Origin: CAZGHF01 sp964525595
GTDB taxonomy: Bacteria; Patescibacteriota; Minisyncoccia; UBA6257; GWB1-50-10
Reading direction: 5' to 3'
Length of the DNA stretch: 64,000 nt
NCBI GenBank assembly: GCA_964525595.1
Contig: CAZGHF010000002.1
Location: 15,082-79,081 of the forward strand
The position numbers were made by a program, and so were the translations under genes. Positions 37,831 to 45,560 of this stretch are shown here, piece by piece (position 1 is the first letter of the stretch; the number at the start of each line of letters is the position of its first letter). The notes beneath the pieces are model-generated. The model saw only the letters and a program-made list of their open reading frames with translations, had not been told where the DNA came from and did not search any database.

Positions 37831-39705
37831 ATGGCAAAAATTTTAGGAATAGATTTAGGAACAACAAATTCGGCGATGGCCGTAATGGAAGGCGGCGAGC
37901 CGCGTGTATTGGAGTCAAGTGAAGGAGCGCGAACTACGCCTTCGGTTGTCGCTGTTTCAAAGTCGGGCGAGCGTTTGGCGGGACTCCTTGCCAAAAGGCA
38001 GTCGGTTGTAAATCCAAAAAACACCATTTACTCGGTTAAGCGCCTGATTGGCAGGAAGTGGAGCGACAAAGAAATAGCTCATGATAAGGATTGGCTCTCT
38101 TTTGAAATAAAAGAGTCTTCCGCAGGAGGCGTTGAAATTAAGATGGCTGACAGGTGGTATAAGCCAGAGGAGATTTCCGCCATGGTTTTGCAGAAGATGA
38201 AATCTGATGCAGAAGCTGCACTCGGTGAAAAACTGGAAGAGGCGGTAATAACCGTGCCGGCTTATTTTGACGATTCCGAGCGGCAGGCGACAAAAAATGC
38301 CGGCGAGATTGCCGGATTTAAGGTTCGCCGAATTATTAATGAACCGACAGCAGCCGCTCTGGCCTATGGTTTAAACAGGGAAAAAGACGAGCGTATAATC
38401 GTTTATGACTTTGGCGGCGGCACTTTTGACATCTCCGTTCTGGAAGTAGGCGAGGGCACCGTGGAGGTTAAAGCCACCGGCGGTGACATGCACCTCGGCG
38501 GCGACGACTTTGACCGGCGGATTATCGAGTACATGGTCAAGGAATTCAAAAGCCGGGAGGGGGTAGACATCTCCAAAGATCCGCTGGCTCTCCAGCGTCT
38601 TAAAGAAGCAGTGGAGCGAGCCAAACATGAGCTGTCAACCGCTCTTGAGACGGAAGTGAATCTTCCTTACATTTCATCCGATACCTCCGGCCCCAAACAC
38701 TTTTTAATGAAGCTTACCCGAGCCAAACTTGAGGATTTGGTTAAAGACTTGATTGAAAAATCAATAAAGCTTGTTGAGGAGACCGTAACGGCCGCCCCGC
38801 CAAAAGGAGCGGGTCTGAAATTCTCCGATATTGACGAGATAATTTTGGTTGGCGGTCAGACACGGATGCCAGCCGTGGCTGATGCGGTTAAAAAGATTTT
38901 CGGCAAAGCGCCTCATAAAGGCATCAATCCCGACGAAGTGGTTTCAGTTGGCGCCGCCATTCAGGCCGGCGTTCTTCAGGGCGACGTAAAAGATGTTTTG
39001 CTTCTTGACGTTACACCTCTTAACCTTTCCATCGAGACTTTGGGTGGAGTGGCGACGCCGATGATTCAGAAAAACACGACTATTCCCACTTCCAAAAGCC
39101 AGATTTTCTCGACGGCGGCGGGCAACCAGGTAAGTGTGGAAGTGCATGTTCTTCAAGGCGAGCGGTCGATGGCGGTCGACAACAAAACCCTTGCCCGATT
39201 CATATTGGACGGCATACCGCCTGCGCCGCGGGGGGTACCTCAAATTGAAGTTACTTTCGATATCGACGCGAACGGTATTTTGAACGTATCGGCGAAAGAT
39301 AAAGCAAGCGGTAAGAGTCAGTCGGTAAAAATTGAAGCGACCACCAGCTTGAATAAGGAAGAAGTGGAGCGACTTAAAAAAGAGGCAGCCGAACACGCAG
39401 TTGAGGACGAGAAAAAGAAAGAACTTGTTGACGCAAAGAATCAAGCCGAGTCAATGGTTTATCTTACTGAGAAGAGTCTGAAAGAATCCGAAAGCAAGGT
39501 GTCAACTGAAATCAAGGCGGTTATTGAGAAAAAGGCGGAGGAGTTGAAGAAAATTCTCGAAGGAGGTGATGTTGAAGCGATAAAGAAAGCGACCGCCGAA
39601 CTTTCTACCGAGCTCCAAAAGCTGGGTCAAGTCTTGTATAATCAGAAAGATAACCCGTCCGCTAACGGAGATAAAAAAGATGACCCCAAACCCGACGGTA
39701 ATTAA
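37831..39705 (+). CDS. dnaK: molecular chaperone DnaK (Hsp70)
   Basis: ATP-driven chaperone of the cytoplasm. The nucleotide-binding domain starts [20 protein letters not shown] and contains [19 protein letters not shown] and [11 protein letters not shown]. The linker [16 protein letters not shown] precedes the substrate-binding beta domain and a helical lid with a charged tail ([13 protein letters not shown]). At 624 residues it is full length. It lies 12 bases after grpE and overlaps the next gene by 26. Confidence 0.97.
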   Translation: MAKILGIDLGTTNSAMAVMEGGEPRVLESSEGARTTPSVVAVSKSGERLAGLLAKRQSVVNPKNTIYSVKRLIGRKWSDKEIAHDKDWLSFEIKESSAGGVEIKMADRWYKPEEISAMVLQKMKSDAEAALGEKLEEAVITVPAYFDDSERQATKNAGEIAGFKVRRIINEPTAAALAYGLNREKDERIIVYDFGGGTFDISVLEVGEGTVEVKATGGDMHLGGDDFDRRIIEYMVKEFKSREGVDISKDPLALQRLKEAVERAKHELSTALETEVNLPYISSDTSGPKHFLMKLTRAKLEDLVKDLIEKSIKLVEETVTAAPPKGAGLKFSDIDEIILVGGQTRMPAVADAVKKIFGKAPHKGINPDEVVSVGAAIQAGVLQGDVKDVLLLDVTPLNLSIETLGGVATPMIQKNTTIPTSKSQIFSTAAGNQVSVEVHVLQGERSMAVDNKTLARFILDGIPPAPRGVPQIEVTFDIDANGILNVSAKDKASGKSQSVKIEATTSLNKEEVERLKKEAAEHAVEDEKKKELVDAKNQAESMVYLTEKSLKESESKVSTEIKAVIEKKAEELKKILEGGDVEAIKKATAELSTELQKLGQVLYNQKDNPSANGDKKDDPKPDGN

Positions 39706-40732
39706 GCAATCGGAGGAATCCGAAGAGGACAGAAGTTTCTGGAAAGTTTTGATTTTAACGGCACTGGGTGCCGGTTCGCTTTTTCTTTCATTTTTTCTTT
39801 TTGATAAATTTTTAATTGAAGGGAATTTGGTGCGAGCTTTAGGGAGTGCTCTTTTCGCCGTTATTTTTCTCTCTTTTTTCGTTCTTCAGGTTTTTTTCAC
39901 AAAGAGCCGGGTAAGAATAGTTATTCTTTCTTTCGTTCAGGCATTTGCACCGATTTTATTTTTCACCGACCGGCTTTATCCGGACCCCTCAATAATTCTG
40001 ATAATTGCTTTTGCAATCCTTTTCCTGTTTTTCACCGGAGCGGCGGTGAGAGGCGAGCGGGACATTACAAACAGTGTTGCCATAAAATTTTTCCCGGTCG
40101 CGAGGAAAGTTGTCAGCCGAGCCACCGCCGGAATACTTATCGCTTTTTCTATCCAGCTTTATCTTACTTATTTTGTCTGGGGAGGCTTCAATGAGGATTT
40201 TTCAAGGCGACTGGTTAACCAGACGCTTGCTACTTCTGAGCCGATAATTAAAACCGTTCTTACGGAAGTTTCTTTTAGTGACACGGTGGACGATTTTTTT
40301 CGAACCCTTGCTGAAAACGAGCTTAGTAAAATAAGAGTGGGCGGTGTAGGGAACGGTGAAGGAGAAGCAGAAGCAGCCATTGAGTTCAGGCGTCTGCCGC
40401 CGGCTGAGCAGGAAAAAATTCTTGGCGAGATTTCACTTGCTCTTCAAAAACAGGCGGAGGAAATCCTCGGGCCGCTCAACGCCGACAGAGCGATAAATGG
40501 AGAAGTTTTCAGGGTTATTAAGGATTACGTGGACGGTATTCCGCCGGCTACGAAATCCGTTCTCAGCTTAATCGTGGCGGTGTTTTTCTTCCTTGCGGTA
40601 AAGGGCGTTACCTTTCTCCTTTACTGGCTGCCGGAATTTATTGCTTTCCTTATGTTCAAATTATTCATGGTTACGGGTTTCGCTTACGTTAATTTGGAAT
40701 CAAGAAGCAGAGAGTTTATAATGCTATCTTAA
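39680..40732 (+). CDS. unrecognised multi-span membrane protein between dnaK and dnaJ
   Basis: A 350-residue protein with about six membrane spans: four in the first 130 residues, one near 155-175, and a C-terminal pair ([20 protein letters not shown]). Between them is a soluble stretch (about 190-280) with Glu-rich helices. No family recognised. The conserved-looking position between dnaK and dnaJ, with a 26-base overlap with dnaK and 4 bases to dnaJ, suggests co-expression with the chaperones, perhaps in membrane protein quality control. Confidence 0.65.
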   Translation: MTPNPTVIKQSEESEEDRSFWKVLILTALGAGSLFLSFFLFDKFLIEGNLVRALGSALFAVIFLSFFVLQVFFTKSRVRIVILSFVQAFAPILFFTDRLYPDPSIILIIAFAILFLFFTGAAVRGERDITNSVAIKFFPVARKVVSRATAGILIAFSIQLYLTYFVWGGFNEDFSRRLVNQTLATSEPIIKTVLTEVSFSDTVDDFFRTLAENELSKIRVGGVGNGEGEAEAAIEFRRLPPAEQEKILGEISLALQKQAEEILGPLNADRAINGEVFRVIKDYVDGIPPATKSVLSLIVAVFFFLAVKGVTFLLYWLPEFIAFLMFKLFMVTGFAYVNLESRSREFIMLS

Positions 40733-40736
40733 ATTT

Positions 40737-41795
40737 ATGAATGATTACTACAAAATATTGGGCGTGGAAAAGGGTGCGTCGGAGGACGAAATAAAAAAAG
40801 CTTATCGGCAGCTTGCTCATAAATATCATCCGGACAAGCCGGATGGCGACGAAGGAAAATTCAAGGAGGTAAACGAGGCCTATCAAGTACTTGGAAACGA
40901 AGAGAAGCGAGCCCAGTATGACCGATTTGGCCGGGTTTTTGCCGAAGGAGGCGGCTGGCCGTCGGGTGCAAGCGGTTTTCGATTTGATGAGGATATGTTT
41001 GACTTGGGCGATATACTCGAGAATATTTTCGTTAATTTCGGCGGTCCGAGACGCCAGACTTATACCCAGGGCTCCGATATTGAAATCACTGCTCAAATAT
41101 CTTTGGAGGAGGCGTTTCAAGGAACAAAACCGGAGATAAAATTCAAAACAATGGTTGCCTGTGATTCCTGTAGCGGCTTTGGTTATGAAAAAGAGGCCGG
41201 TTTTTCCAATTGTTCTCTTTGTCAGGGGAGAGGTGAAATAAGAGAGGAGAAGAAAACTTTCTTCGGCCATTTTGCTCAAGTGAAAGCTTGCCCCGACTGC
41301 CGGGGTCGGGGAGAAACCCCGAACAAGGTTTGCATTGACTGCAAGGGTTTAGGGAGAGTTTCCGGGGAAAGAAAGGTGACTATTGAAATCAGTCCGGGAG
41401 TTGAAGACGGTCAAATCATCAAAGTAAAAGGCGCTGGCGAGACCGGAGAGCGGGAGAGCGCGAACGGCGACCTCTACGTTATGGTGAAAATCAAGTCCCA
41501 CCCGGTTTTTGAAAGAATTAAAAACGACATTTACCTTACAAAAAAGGCAAAAATTACGGATGCGCTTCTGGGCAAGAAAATAAATTTTAAAGACATAAAC
41601 GGTGAAAGTTTCGGTATTTCAATTCCTGGTGATTTTAATTTTAAAGATAAATTTCGGGTGCCGGGGCGGGGGATGCCGATTTTCGGTTTTGGCACTACCC
41701 GTGGCGACCTTTACATTTCTTTTGCCCTGAAGACGCCGAAAAAACTTTCCAAGAAAGCCGAAAAACTACTCAAGGAGCTGGAGGGAGAATTGTAG
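40737..41795 (+). CDS. dnaJ: co-chaperone DnaJ (Hsp40)
   Basis: Stimulates DnaK ATPase and delivers substrates. The J-domain has [20 protein letters not shown] and the HPD motif (YHPDKPDG), followed by a short Gly/Phe region. The zinc-finger domain has four CxxCxGxG modules ([32 protein letters not shown]), and C-terminal substrate domains follow (GRGMPIFG). At 352 residues it is slightly short but complete. Confidence 0.96.
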   Translation: MNDYYKILGVEKGASEDEIKKAYRQLAHKYHPDKPDGDEGKFKEVNEAYQVLGNEEKRAQYDRFGRVFAEGGGWPSGASGFRFDEDMFDLGDILENIFVNFGGPRRQTYTQGSDIEITAQISLEEAFQGTKPEIKFKTMVACDSCSGFGYEKEAGFSNCSLCQGRGEIREEKKTFFGHFAQVKACPDCRGRGETPNKVCIDCKGLGRVSGERKVTIEISPGVEDGQIIKVKGAGETGERESANGDLYVMVKIKSHPVFERIKNDIYLTKKAKITDALLGKKINFKDINGESFGISIPGDFNFKDKFRVPGRGMPIFGFGTTRGDLYISFALKTPKKLSKKAEKLLKELEGEL

Positions 41796-41798
41796 GAA

Positions 41799-41868
41799 TT
41801 GACAAGCAGGCGATATTGATTTAGAACTAAAATTAGCACGAGACAATCCGATCACGAGACAATCCGAC
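41799..41868 (+). promoter_or_regulatory. promoter and tandem 16-base repeat before the 41891 gene
   Basis: TTGACA (41799-41804) and TAGAAC (41822-41827) are 17 bases apart. The leader carries two adjacent copies of CACGAGACAATCCGAY (41837-41852 and 41853-41868), which may be an operator or a leader RNA element. Confidence 0.55.
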
Positions 41869-41890
41869 CCCGAGCCGGAGGCACGATTAG

Positions 41891-42310
41891 ATGAGCGGAA
41901 CTGATTGCAGCGCCACCGTCGTGGCTATGAGGCTTTTCAGTGAGAGGCCTGGCTACAGCATCTTCGAATGCAAACCCGAGGACATCATCAAAGTGGGGAC
42001 AAAGGGAGATTCCTGCGTGCTGGTGGTTGTGAATCCCGAGGAAGCCGAGGTCGTGCTTCAGGGCACAGTCAGCATTCTCGGTGACTCAGACTCGGTCGCC
42101 ATCAAGCCGACGTTCGTTACCCTGCGCGGTGCTTTGTTCAAAGGCAGTATCATGATTGGCTGGATCCTAAGAGGTGCTCGTCTGGACTTCGACATGCCGG
42201 ACGGTCGCCTTGCTTCCATTGAGGAAGTTCTAAGGGTTTCCGGGCCAAGGAAGAACGTCAAGGAGGCCAAACGCATCATCGCGGAGGCGGCGGCGACAAG
42301 ACCGACGTGA
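41891..42310 (+). CDS. unrecognised 139-residue protein with GC-rich codons
   Basis: A soluble protein with a beta-rich N-terminal half (YSIFECKPEDIIKVGTKGDSC, CVLVVVNPEEAEVVLQGTVS) and a helical C-terminus (SGPRKNVKEAKRIIAEAAA). Three or four cysteines are present but not in a metal pattern. It is a single-gene unit: own promoter, GGAGG ribosome site, own terminator, and codon use unlike dnaJ upstream and rplJ downstream. No family recognised. Confidence 0.6.
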   Translation: MSGTDCSATVVAMRLFSERPGYSIFECKPEDIIKVGTKGDSCVLVVVNPEEAEVVLQGTVSILGDSDSVAIKPTFVTLRGALFKGSIMIGWILRGARLDFDMPDGRLASIEEVLRVSGPRKNVKEAKRIIAEAAATRPT

Positions 42311-42327
42311 CGGGTAGCAGTTTTCAA

Positions 42328-42360
42328 GGGGGTGTTCCTTACAAATCGGAACACCCCCTC
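42328..42360 (+). terminator. hairpin after the 41891 gene
   Basis: GGGGGTGTTCC/GGAACACCCCC, a perfect 11-base stem with a 9-base loop. The T tract is weak (CTCTTG) and runs directly into the rplJ promoter. Confidence 0.75.
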
Positions 42361-42389
42361 TTGACATTAATTTCGGGGTAGATTAACAT
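42361..42389 (+). promoter_or_regulatory. promoter of the rplJ-rplL operon
   Basis: TTGACA (42361-42366), 17 bases, TAACAT (42384-42389). Confidence 0.75.
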
Positions 42390-42398
42390 TAAAACAAT

Positions 42399-42479
42399 CC
42401 GCAGATAACGGGCATTCATAAGTCCCGTCGAGGAAAACAGAAGTTTTTCGTCTGCGGCAACAAGCAGGCGTTTTTGTTT
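42399..42479 (+). promoter_or_regulatory. ribosomal protein L10 leader with an overlapping terminator
   Basis: The leader closes with CCGCAGA (42399-42405) and TCTGCGG (42451-42457). Inside is an L10-leader-like segment, TAAGTCCCGTCGAGGAAAACAG, in the region that binds L10-L12 in other bacteria. The 3' closing arm can instead pair with GCAGGCG (42464-42470), forming a hairpin CGTCTGC/GCAGGCG followed by TTTTTGTTT. The two structures are mutually exclusive, the design of an attenuator through which L10 shuts off its own operon. Confidence 0.75.
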
Positions 42480-42481
42480 AC

Positions 42482-42979
42482 ATGAGAACAAAAGAACAGA
42501 AAATTAAAGACATAGAGAGAGGGGCGGAAGATTTGAAAAGCAGCAAAACCGTGCTTTTGGTTGATTTTACCGGTACGCCAGTTGTGAGACTGAATGATTT
42601 TAGGAGAGCCATTCGGGAAGCCGGCGGCGTTTTCCGGGTGATAAAAAAGCGCCTCTTAAAACTTATCTTTAGTAAGGAAGACATTGATTTTAATCCTAAG
42701 GACTTTGAAGGTCAGGCTGGAGTTGTTTTTTCGCCGGAGGAAGTTTATGAAACATCTTCCCTGGTTTATAAAAGCACCGGGACGGCTGAAACTTTTAAAA
42801 TTCTTGGCGGTTTTAATGTAAATGAGAAGAAATTTATTGAGAGCGAGGAAATTATCAAGCTTGGCCAGTTGCCGAGCAGGGAAATCCTTTTGTCCCAGTT
42901 GGTGGGTATGGTCTCGGCACCTATAAAGATGATTATGAATGTTTTGGAGCAAAAGTCAAAAATGGTCGAAAATAAATAG
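42482..42979 (+). CDS. rplJ: 50S ribosomal protein L10
   Basis: Base of the ribosomal stalk, binding 23S rRNA and L7/L12 dimers. Visible features are KEQKIKDIERGAEDLKSSKT, VLLVDFTGTPVVRLNDFRR and VIKKRLLKLIF (RNA-binding domain), and a C-terminal helix FPSR-like REILLSQLVGMVSAPI for L12 binding. At 165 residues it has the usual length. The ATG comes 2 bases after the attenuator T tract, with no clear Shine-Dalgarno. Confidence 0.92.
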   Translation: MRTKEQKIKDIERGAEDLKSSKTVLLVDFTGTPVVRLNDFRRAIREAGGVFRVIKKRLLKLIFSKEDIDFNPKDFEGQAGVVFSPEEVYETSSLVYKSTGTAETFKILGGFNVNEKKFIESEEIIKLGQLPSREILLSQLVGMVSAPIKMIMNVLEQKSKMVENK

Positions 42980-42991
42980 AACAAGATTAAA

Positions 42992-43363
42992 ATGGCGGAA
43001 AAATTTAAAGACATAATTGAAAAAGTAGAGAAATTGACGGTTGTTGAACTCTCTGAGCTTGTGAAGGCGCTGGAGGAGAAATTTGGCGTCTCCGCTGCAA
43101 TGCCGGCGGCAGCCGGTGCGGCAGCCGGCGGTGATGCGGCAACGGAAGAGAAAACATCTTTTGATGTTCTCTTGAAAGCAAGCGGTGGGCAGAAAATCAG
43201 CGTTATTAAAATCATAAAAGAAGCAACCGGCATAGGTCTAAAAGAGGCAAAGGATTTGGTTGATGGTGCGCCGAAGACGGTAAAGGAAGGATTGAATAAA
43301 GAGGAAGCAGAGGAGTTGAAAAAGAAGCTCGAGGAAGCAGGAGCTTCCGTCGAGTTACAATAA
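42992..43363 (+). CDS. rplL: 50S ribosomal protein L7/L12
   Basis: Stalk protein that recruits translation factors. The N-terminal dimerisation helices ([21 protein letters not shown]) are joined by an Ala/Gly-rich hinge (about 30-50) to the C-terminal factor-binding domain ([27 protein letters not shown]). It ends [13 protein letters not shown]. The length of 123 residues is typical. A second, diverged copy of its last 14 codons lies 59 bases downstream. Confidence 0.96.
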   Translation: MAEKFKDIIEKVEKLTVVELSELVKALEEKFGVSAAMPAAAGAAAGGDAATEEKTSFDVLLKASGGQKISVIKIIKEATGIGLKEAKDLVDGAPKTVKEGLNKEEAEELKKKLEEAGASVELQ

Positions 43364-43371
43364 TAGAGAAG

Positions 43372-43422
43372 CCCCGACGCCTTTTGGGTCGGGGTCCCGA
43401 CTTCGCAGTGCGAGCGTCGGGA
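43372..43422. repeat. tandem hairpin element after rplL
   Basis: Two adjacent hairpins, CCCCGAC/GTCGGGG (43372-43394) and TCCCGAC/GTCGGGA (43395-43422, extended inside by TTCGCA/TGCGAG). They lie between the rplL stop and its duplicated 3' end, so they look like an inserted palindromic element. Confidence 0.65.
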
Positions 43423-43464
43423 AAGAAACTGGAAGAGGCCGGCGCCCAGATTGAGTTGCAGTAA
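43423..43464 (+). pseudogene. duplicated 3' end of rplL
   Basis: The 14 codons read [13 protein letters not shown] plus TAA, against [13 protein letters not shown] plus TAA at the end of rplL. Most differences are at third codon positions, so the copies have diverged under protein-level constraint. It has no start and lies in another frame relative to rplL, so it is not translated as a continuation. Confidence 0.75.
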
Positions 43465-43480
43465 ATTTTTTCTTCTAATA

Positions 43481-43550
43481 TGTTATAATGCTTTTTATAA
43501 AAAGGTGTTGTAGCAGTTCAGTGAGGGAGTTGCAAACAGCACCTTTTTTG
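43481..43550 (+). ncRNA. candidate small structured RNA
   Basis: An extended -10 (TGTTATAAT, 43481-43489) is followed by a sequence that folds into one two-part hairpin. The outer stem is AAAAAGGTGTTG with CAGCACCTTTTTT, the inner stem GCAGTT/AGTTGC, and the loop CAGTGAGGG, and it ends in a T tract. It would be a transcript of about 55 bases that terminates itself. No open frame of note lies inside. It could alternatively be a terminator of the rplJ operon with a chance promoter. Confidence 0.4.
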
Positions 43551-43554
43551 TTTT

Positions 43555-43583
43555 ACCCCCACACCAATGGTGTGGGGGTTTAT
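43555..43583 (+). terminator. perfect hairpin upstream of tRNA-Val
   Basis: ACCCCCACACC/GGTGTGGGGGT, an 11-base stem with a 3-base loop, then TTTA. Confidence 0.65.
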
Positions 43584-43625
43584 GGCGGAAAGATTTCTCT
43601 TATGTTAATATTTTCTCGATGATAT

Positions 43626-43699
43626 GCGCGCGTAGCTCAGCTGGTTAGAGCGCTACGTTCACATCGTAGAAGTCCCTGGTTCGAGTCCAGGCGCGCGCA
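43626..43699 (+). tRNA. tRNA-Val (anticodon CAC)
   Basis: Full cloverleaf: acceptor GCGCGCG/CGCGCGC, D arm, anticodon stem CTACG/CGTAG around loop TTCACAT (anticodon CAC), T arm CCTGG-TTCGAGT-CCAGG, discriminator A. The CCA end is not encoded. Confidence 0.97.
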
Positions 43700-43816
43700 C
43701 TAAATTAAAGTAAAAAATACTGTGGGGGTAAGTTGTTGAAAACTTAGAGGTGAAAAATTAAGTAATCCGCATAAACAAAAGGTTTTTGGGTTTCGCCGGA
43801 GGGCGATTTTTTGTTT

Positions 43817-43906
43817 TTGACGATTTGGAGATTAGTGGGGTAATATTCAACATAAGTGGGGAATTGTGGATAAGTATGGGGATAAGTACCCACTTCTGGG
43901 GATAAC
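43817..43906 (+). promoter_or_regulatory. mraZ promoter with helically phased MraZ boxes
   Basis: TTGACG (43817) and TAATAT (43841) are 18 bases apart. GTGGGG-type boxes begin at 43835, 43856, 43866 (GTGGAT), 43876 (ATGGGG) and 43896 (CTGGGG), that is at intervals of about 10 or 20 bases. MraZ is known to bind such direct repeats upstream of its own gene, so this array is a likely autoregulatory operator. Confidence 0.7.
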
Positions 43907-43915
43907 TTCAGTGAT

Positions 43916-44347
43916 ATGTTACTAGGAGAACACAAACATAATTTGGATACAAAAGGCCGGCTGGCCGTGCCGGCAAAGTTTCGCGGCGATCTCACGGGCG
44001 GGGCGATTATTACTCGCGGACTTGATCGGTCGCTTTTCATTTTTACAACGAGTGAATGGGAGAATTTGGTTCAGAAATTAACGTCACTGCCTTTGGCTCA
44101 GGCGAATTCCCGGGCTTTCGTTCGTCTGATGCTTGCCGGAGCAAGCGATGTGCGCCTTGACGTTCAAGGCCGCATTTTAATTCCCGATTATCTGCGGGAA
44201 TACGCCGGTTTGAAAAAGCAGGTGATTATCGCCGGTCTTTATAACCGGATTGAGGTTTGGGATGCGGAAGTGTGGCAGCAATACAAATCAAAGACCGAAG
44301 CCGCATCGGATGAAATAGCGGAAAAGCTTGGTGAATTGGGAATTTAA
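43916..44347 (+). CDS. mraZ: transcriptional regulator MraZ
   Basis: Ring-forming DNA-binding protein that controls the division and wall cluster. It has two AbrB-like half domains, each with the DxKGR(L/I) signature: HNLDTKGRLAVPAKFR (about 8-23) and VRLDVQGRILIPDYLRE (about 79-95). The length of 143 residues is typical. It is the first gene of the mraZ-rsmH-ftsL-ftsI-murF run, and its start lies 15 bases past the last MraZ box. Confidence 0.95.
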   Translation: MLLGEHKHNLDTKGRLAVPAKFRGDLTGGAIITRGLDRSLFIFTTSEWENLVQKLTSLPLAQANSRAFVRLMLAGASDVRLDVQGRILIPDYLREYAGLKKQVIIAGLYNRIEVWDAEVWQQYKSKTEAASDEIAEKLGELGI

Positions 44348-44361
44348 TTAAATTGAATTTT

Positions 44362-45252
44362 ATGCCGCACAAACCAGTCCTTTTAAAAGAAGTAATAGAA
44401 ATTTTAAATCCCCAGCCCGGAGAATTTTTCATAGACGGGACTTTGGGCGGCGGCGGTCATGCGGCGGCAATTTTAGAAAAGATTTCACCGAAGGGTATGT
44501 TGCTCGGAATTGATTGGGACAAAACAGCAATTGGGAAGTGTAATTCAAAAATCAAAAATCGGAAATCAGAAGTAATTTTAATGAAAGACAACTATAAAAA
44601 TATTCCGGAAATATTAAACGAGAAAAAATTAGGAAAAGCTGACGGAATGCTTCTTGACCTTGGTTTCTCTTCCGAGCAGTTGGAAAATTCGGGACGGGGT
44701 TTTAGTTTTCAAAGAGACGAACCGCTTTATATGACTTATTCGAATGAAACAAAACCAGCTTACCGGGTGATAAGTGAGGAGAGCGAGTCTAATCTCAAAA
44801 ATATAATCCAAGAATTCGGCGAAGAAAGGTTTGCCGGCAGAATTGCCGAAGCGATAAAAAAGAATTTGCCGATTCTTACTTCCGGGAAGCTTGCAGCCGT
44901 TGTTGCCGGGGCTGTGCCCGAGAATTACGAAAAGGGCCGCCGCCGGGGCGGGGCAAAAATTCATCCGGCTACCCGAACTTTTCAGGCGCTTCGAATTTTC
45001 GTGAATCAGGAACTTGAAAATCTAAAAGAGGTTTTAAAGGAAATCCCCTTAATTTTAAATTCAGGCGGGCGGCTTGCGGTAATTTCTTTTCATTCTCTGG
45101 AGGACCGGATTGTTAAGAATCATTTTCGGGAACTTAAACAGGAGAAGCAAGCTGAAATTTTGGTTAAAAAACCTATAACTGCAACGGCTGGGGAGGTTAG
45201 AAGTAATCCTCGAGGTCGCTCGGCCAAGTTAAGGGCAATTAAACTTTTATGA
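44362..45252 (+). CDS. rsmH: 16S rRNA (cytosine-1402-N4) methyltransferase RsmH
   Basis: Methylates C1402 in the 16S decoding centre using SAM. Starts MPHKPVLLKEVIEIL, has the SAM loop FIDGTLGGGGHAAAIL, DGMLLDLGFSSEQLE (catalytic region), RTFQALRIFVNQEL and ISFHSLEDRIVKNHF, and ends in the basic NPRGRSAKLRAIK tail. The ATG at 44362 fits the family better than the TTG at 44353. It overlaps the next gene by 4 bases. Confidence 0.95.
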   Translation: MPHKPVLLKEVIEILNPQPGEFFIDGTLGGGGHAAAILEKISPKGMLLGIDWDKTAIGKCNSKIKNRKSEVILMKDNYKNIPEILNEKKLGKADGMLLDLGFSSEQLENSGRGFSFQRDEPLYMTYSNETKPAYRVISEESESNLKNIIQEFGEERFAGRIAEAIKKNLPILTSGKLAAVVAGAVPENYEKGRRRGGAKIHPATRTFQALRIFVNQELENLKEVLKEIPLILNSGGRLAVISFHSLEDRIVKNHFRELKQEKQAEILVKKPITATAGEVRSNPRGRSAKLRAIKLL

Positions 45253-45560
45253 CGATAATCAAACCTTCGGAGTACGGTTCTTGCATTAAGTTTCTCGCCT
45301 TAGTTTTCGGCGTTCTTCTCGTCGGCGGAATTATCTATATCTTTCAATACAACGCTCTAGTTGACATCCGCTTTGAAATTCGCTCTTTGAAAGATAGAAT
45401 TGTTGAATTGGAGGCAGTGAATGCCGATCTAAAGAATAATCTTTATAAAATGACCGAACCGGAAAAACTCCAGTCCTTTGCAGAGGAAAACGGTCTTATT
45501 CTTGAGAAAAACCCGAAATTCTTATCAAGCGACAAATGGCTTTCAGATTCATCGCGTTAA
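45249..45560 (+). CDS. ftsL: FtsL-like division protein
   Basis: A 103-residue bitopic protein: short cytoplasmic tail, one span (FLALVFGVLLVGGIIYIF), then a leucine-zipper-like coiled coil (about 40-75). The size, topology and position between rsmH and ftsI define it as FtsL, which with FtsB and FtsQ activates septal wall synthesis. It overlaps both neighbours (4 and 25 bases). Confidence 0.8.
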   Translation: MTIIKPSEYGSCIKFLALVFGVLLVGGIIYIFQYNALVDIRFEIRSLKDRIVELEAVNADLKNNLYKMTEPEKLQSFAEENGLILEKNPKFLSSDKWLSDSSR

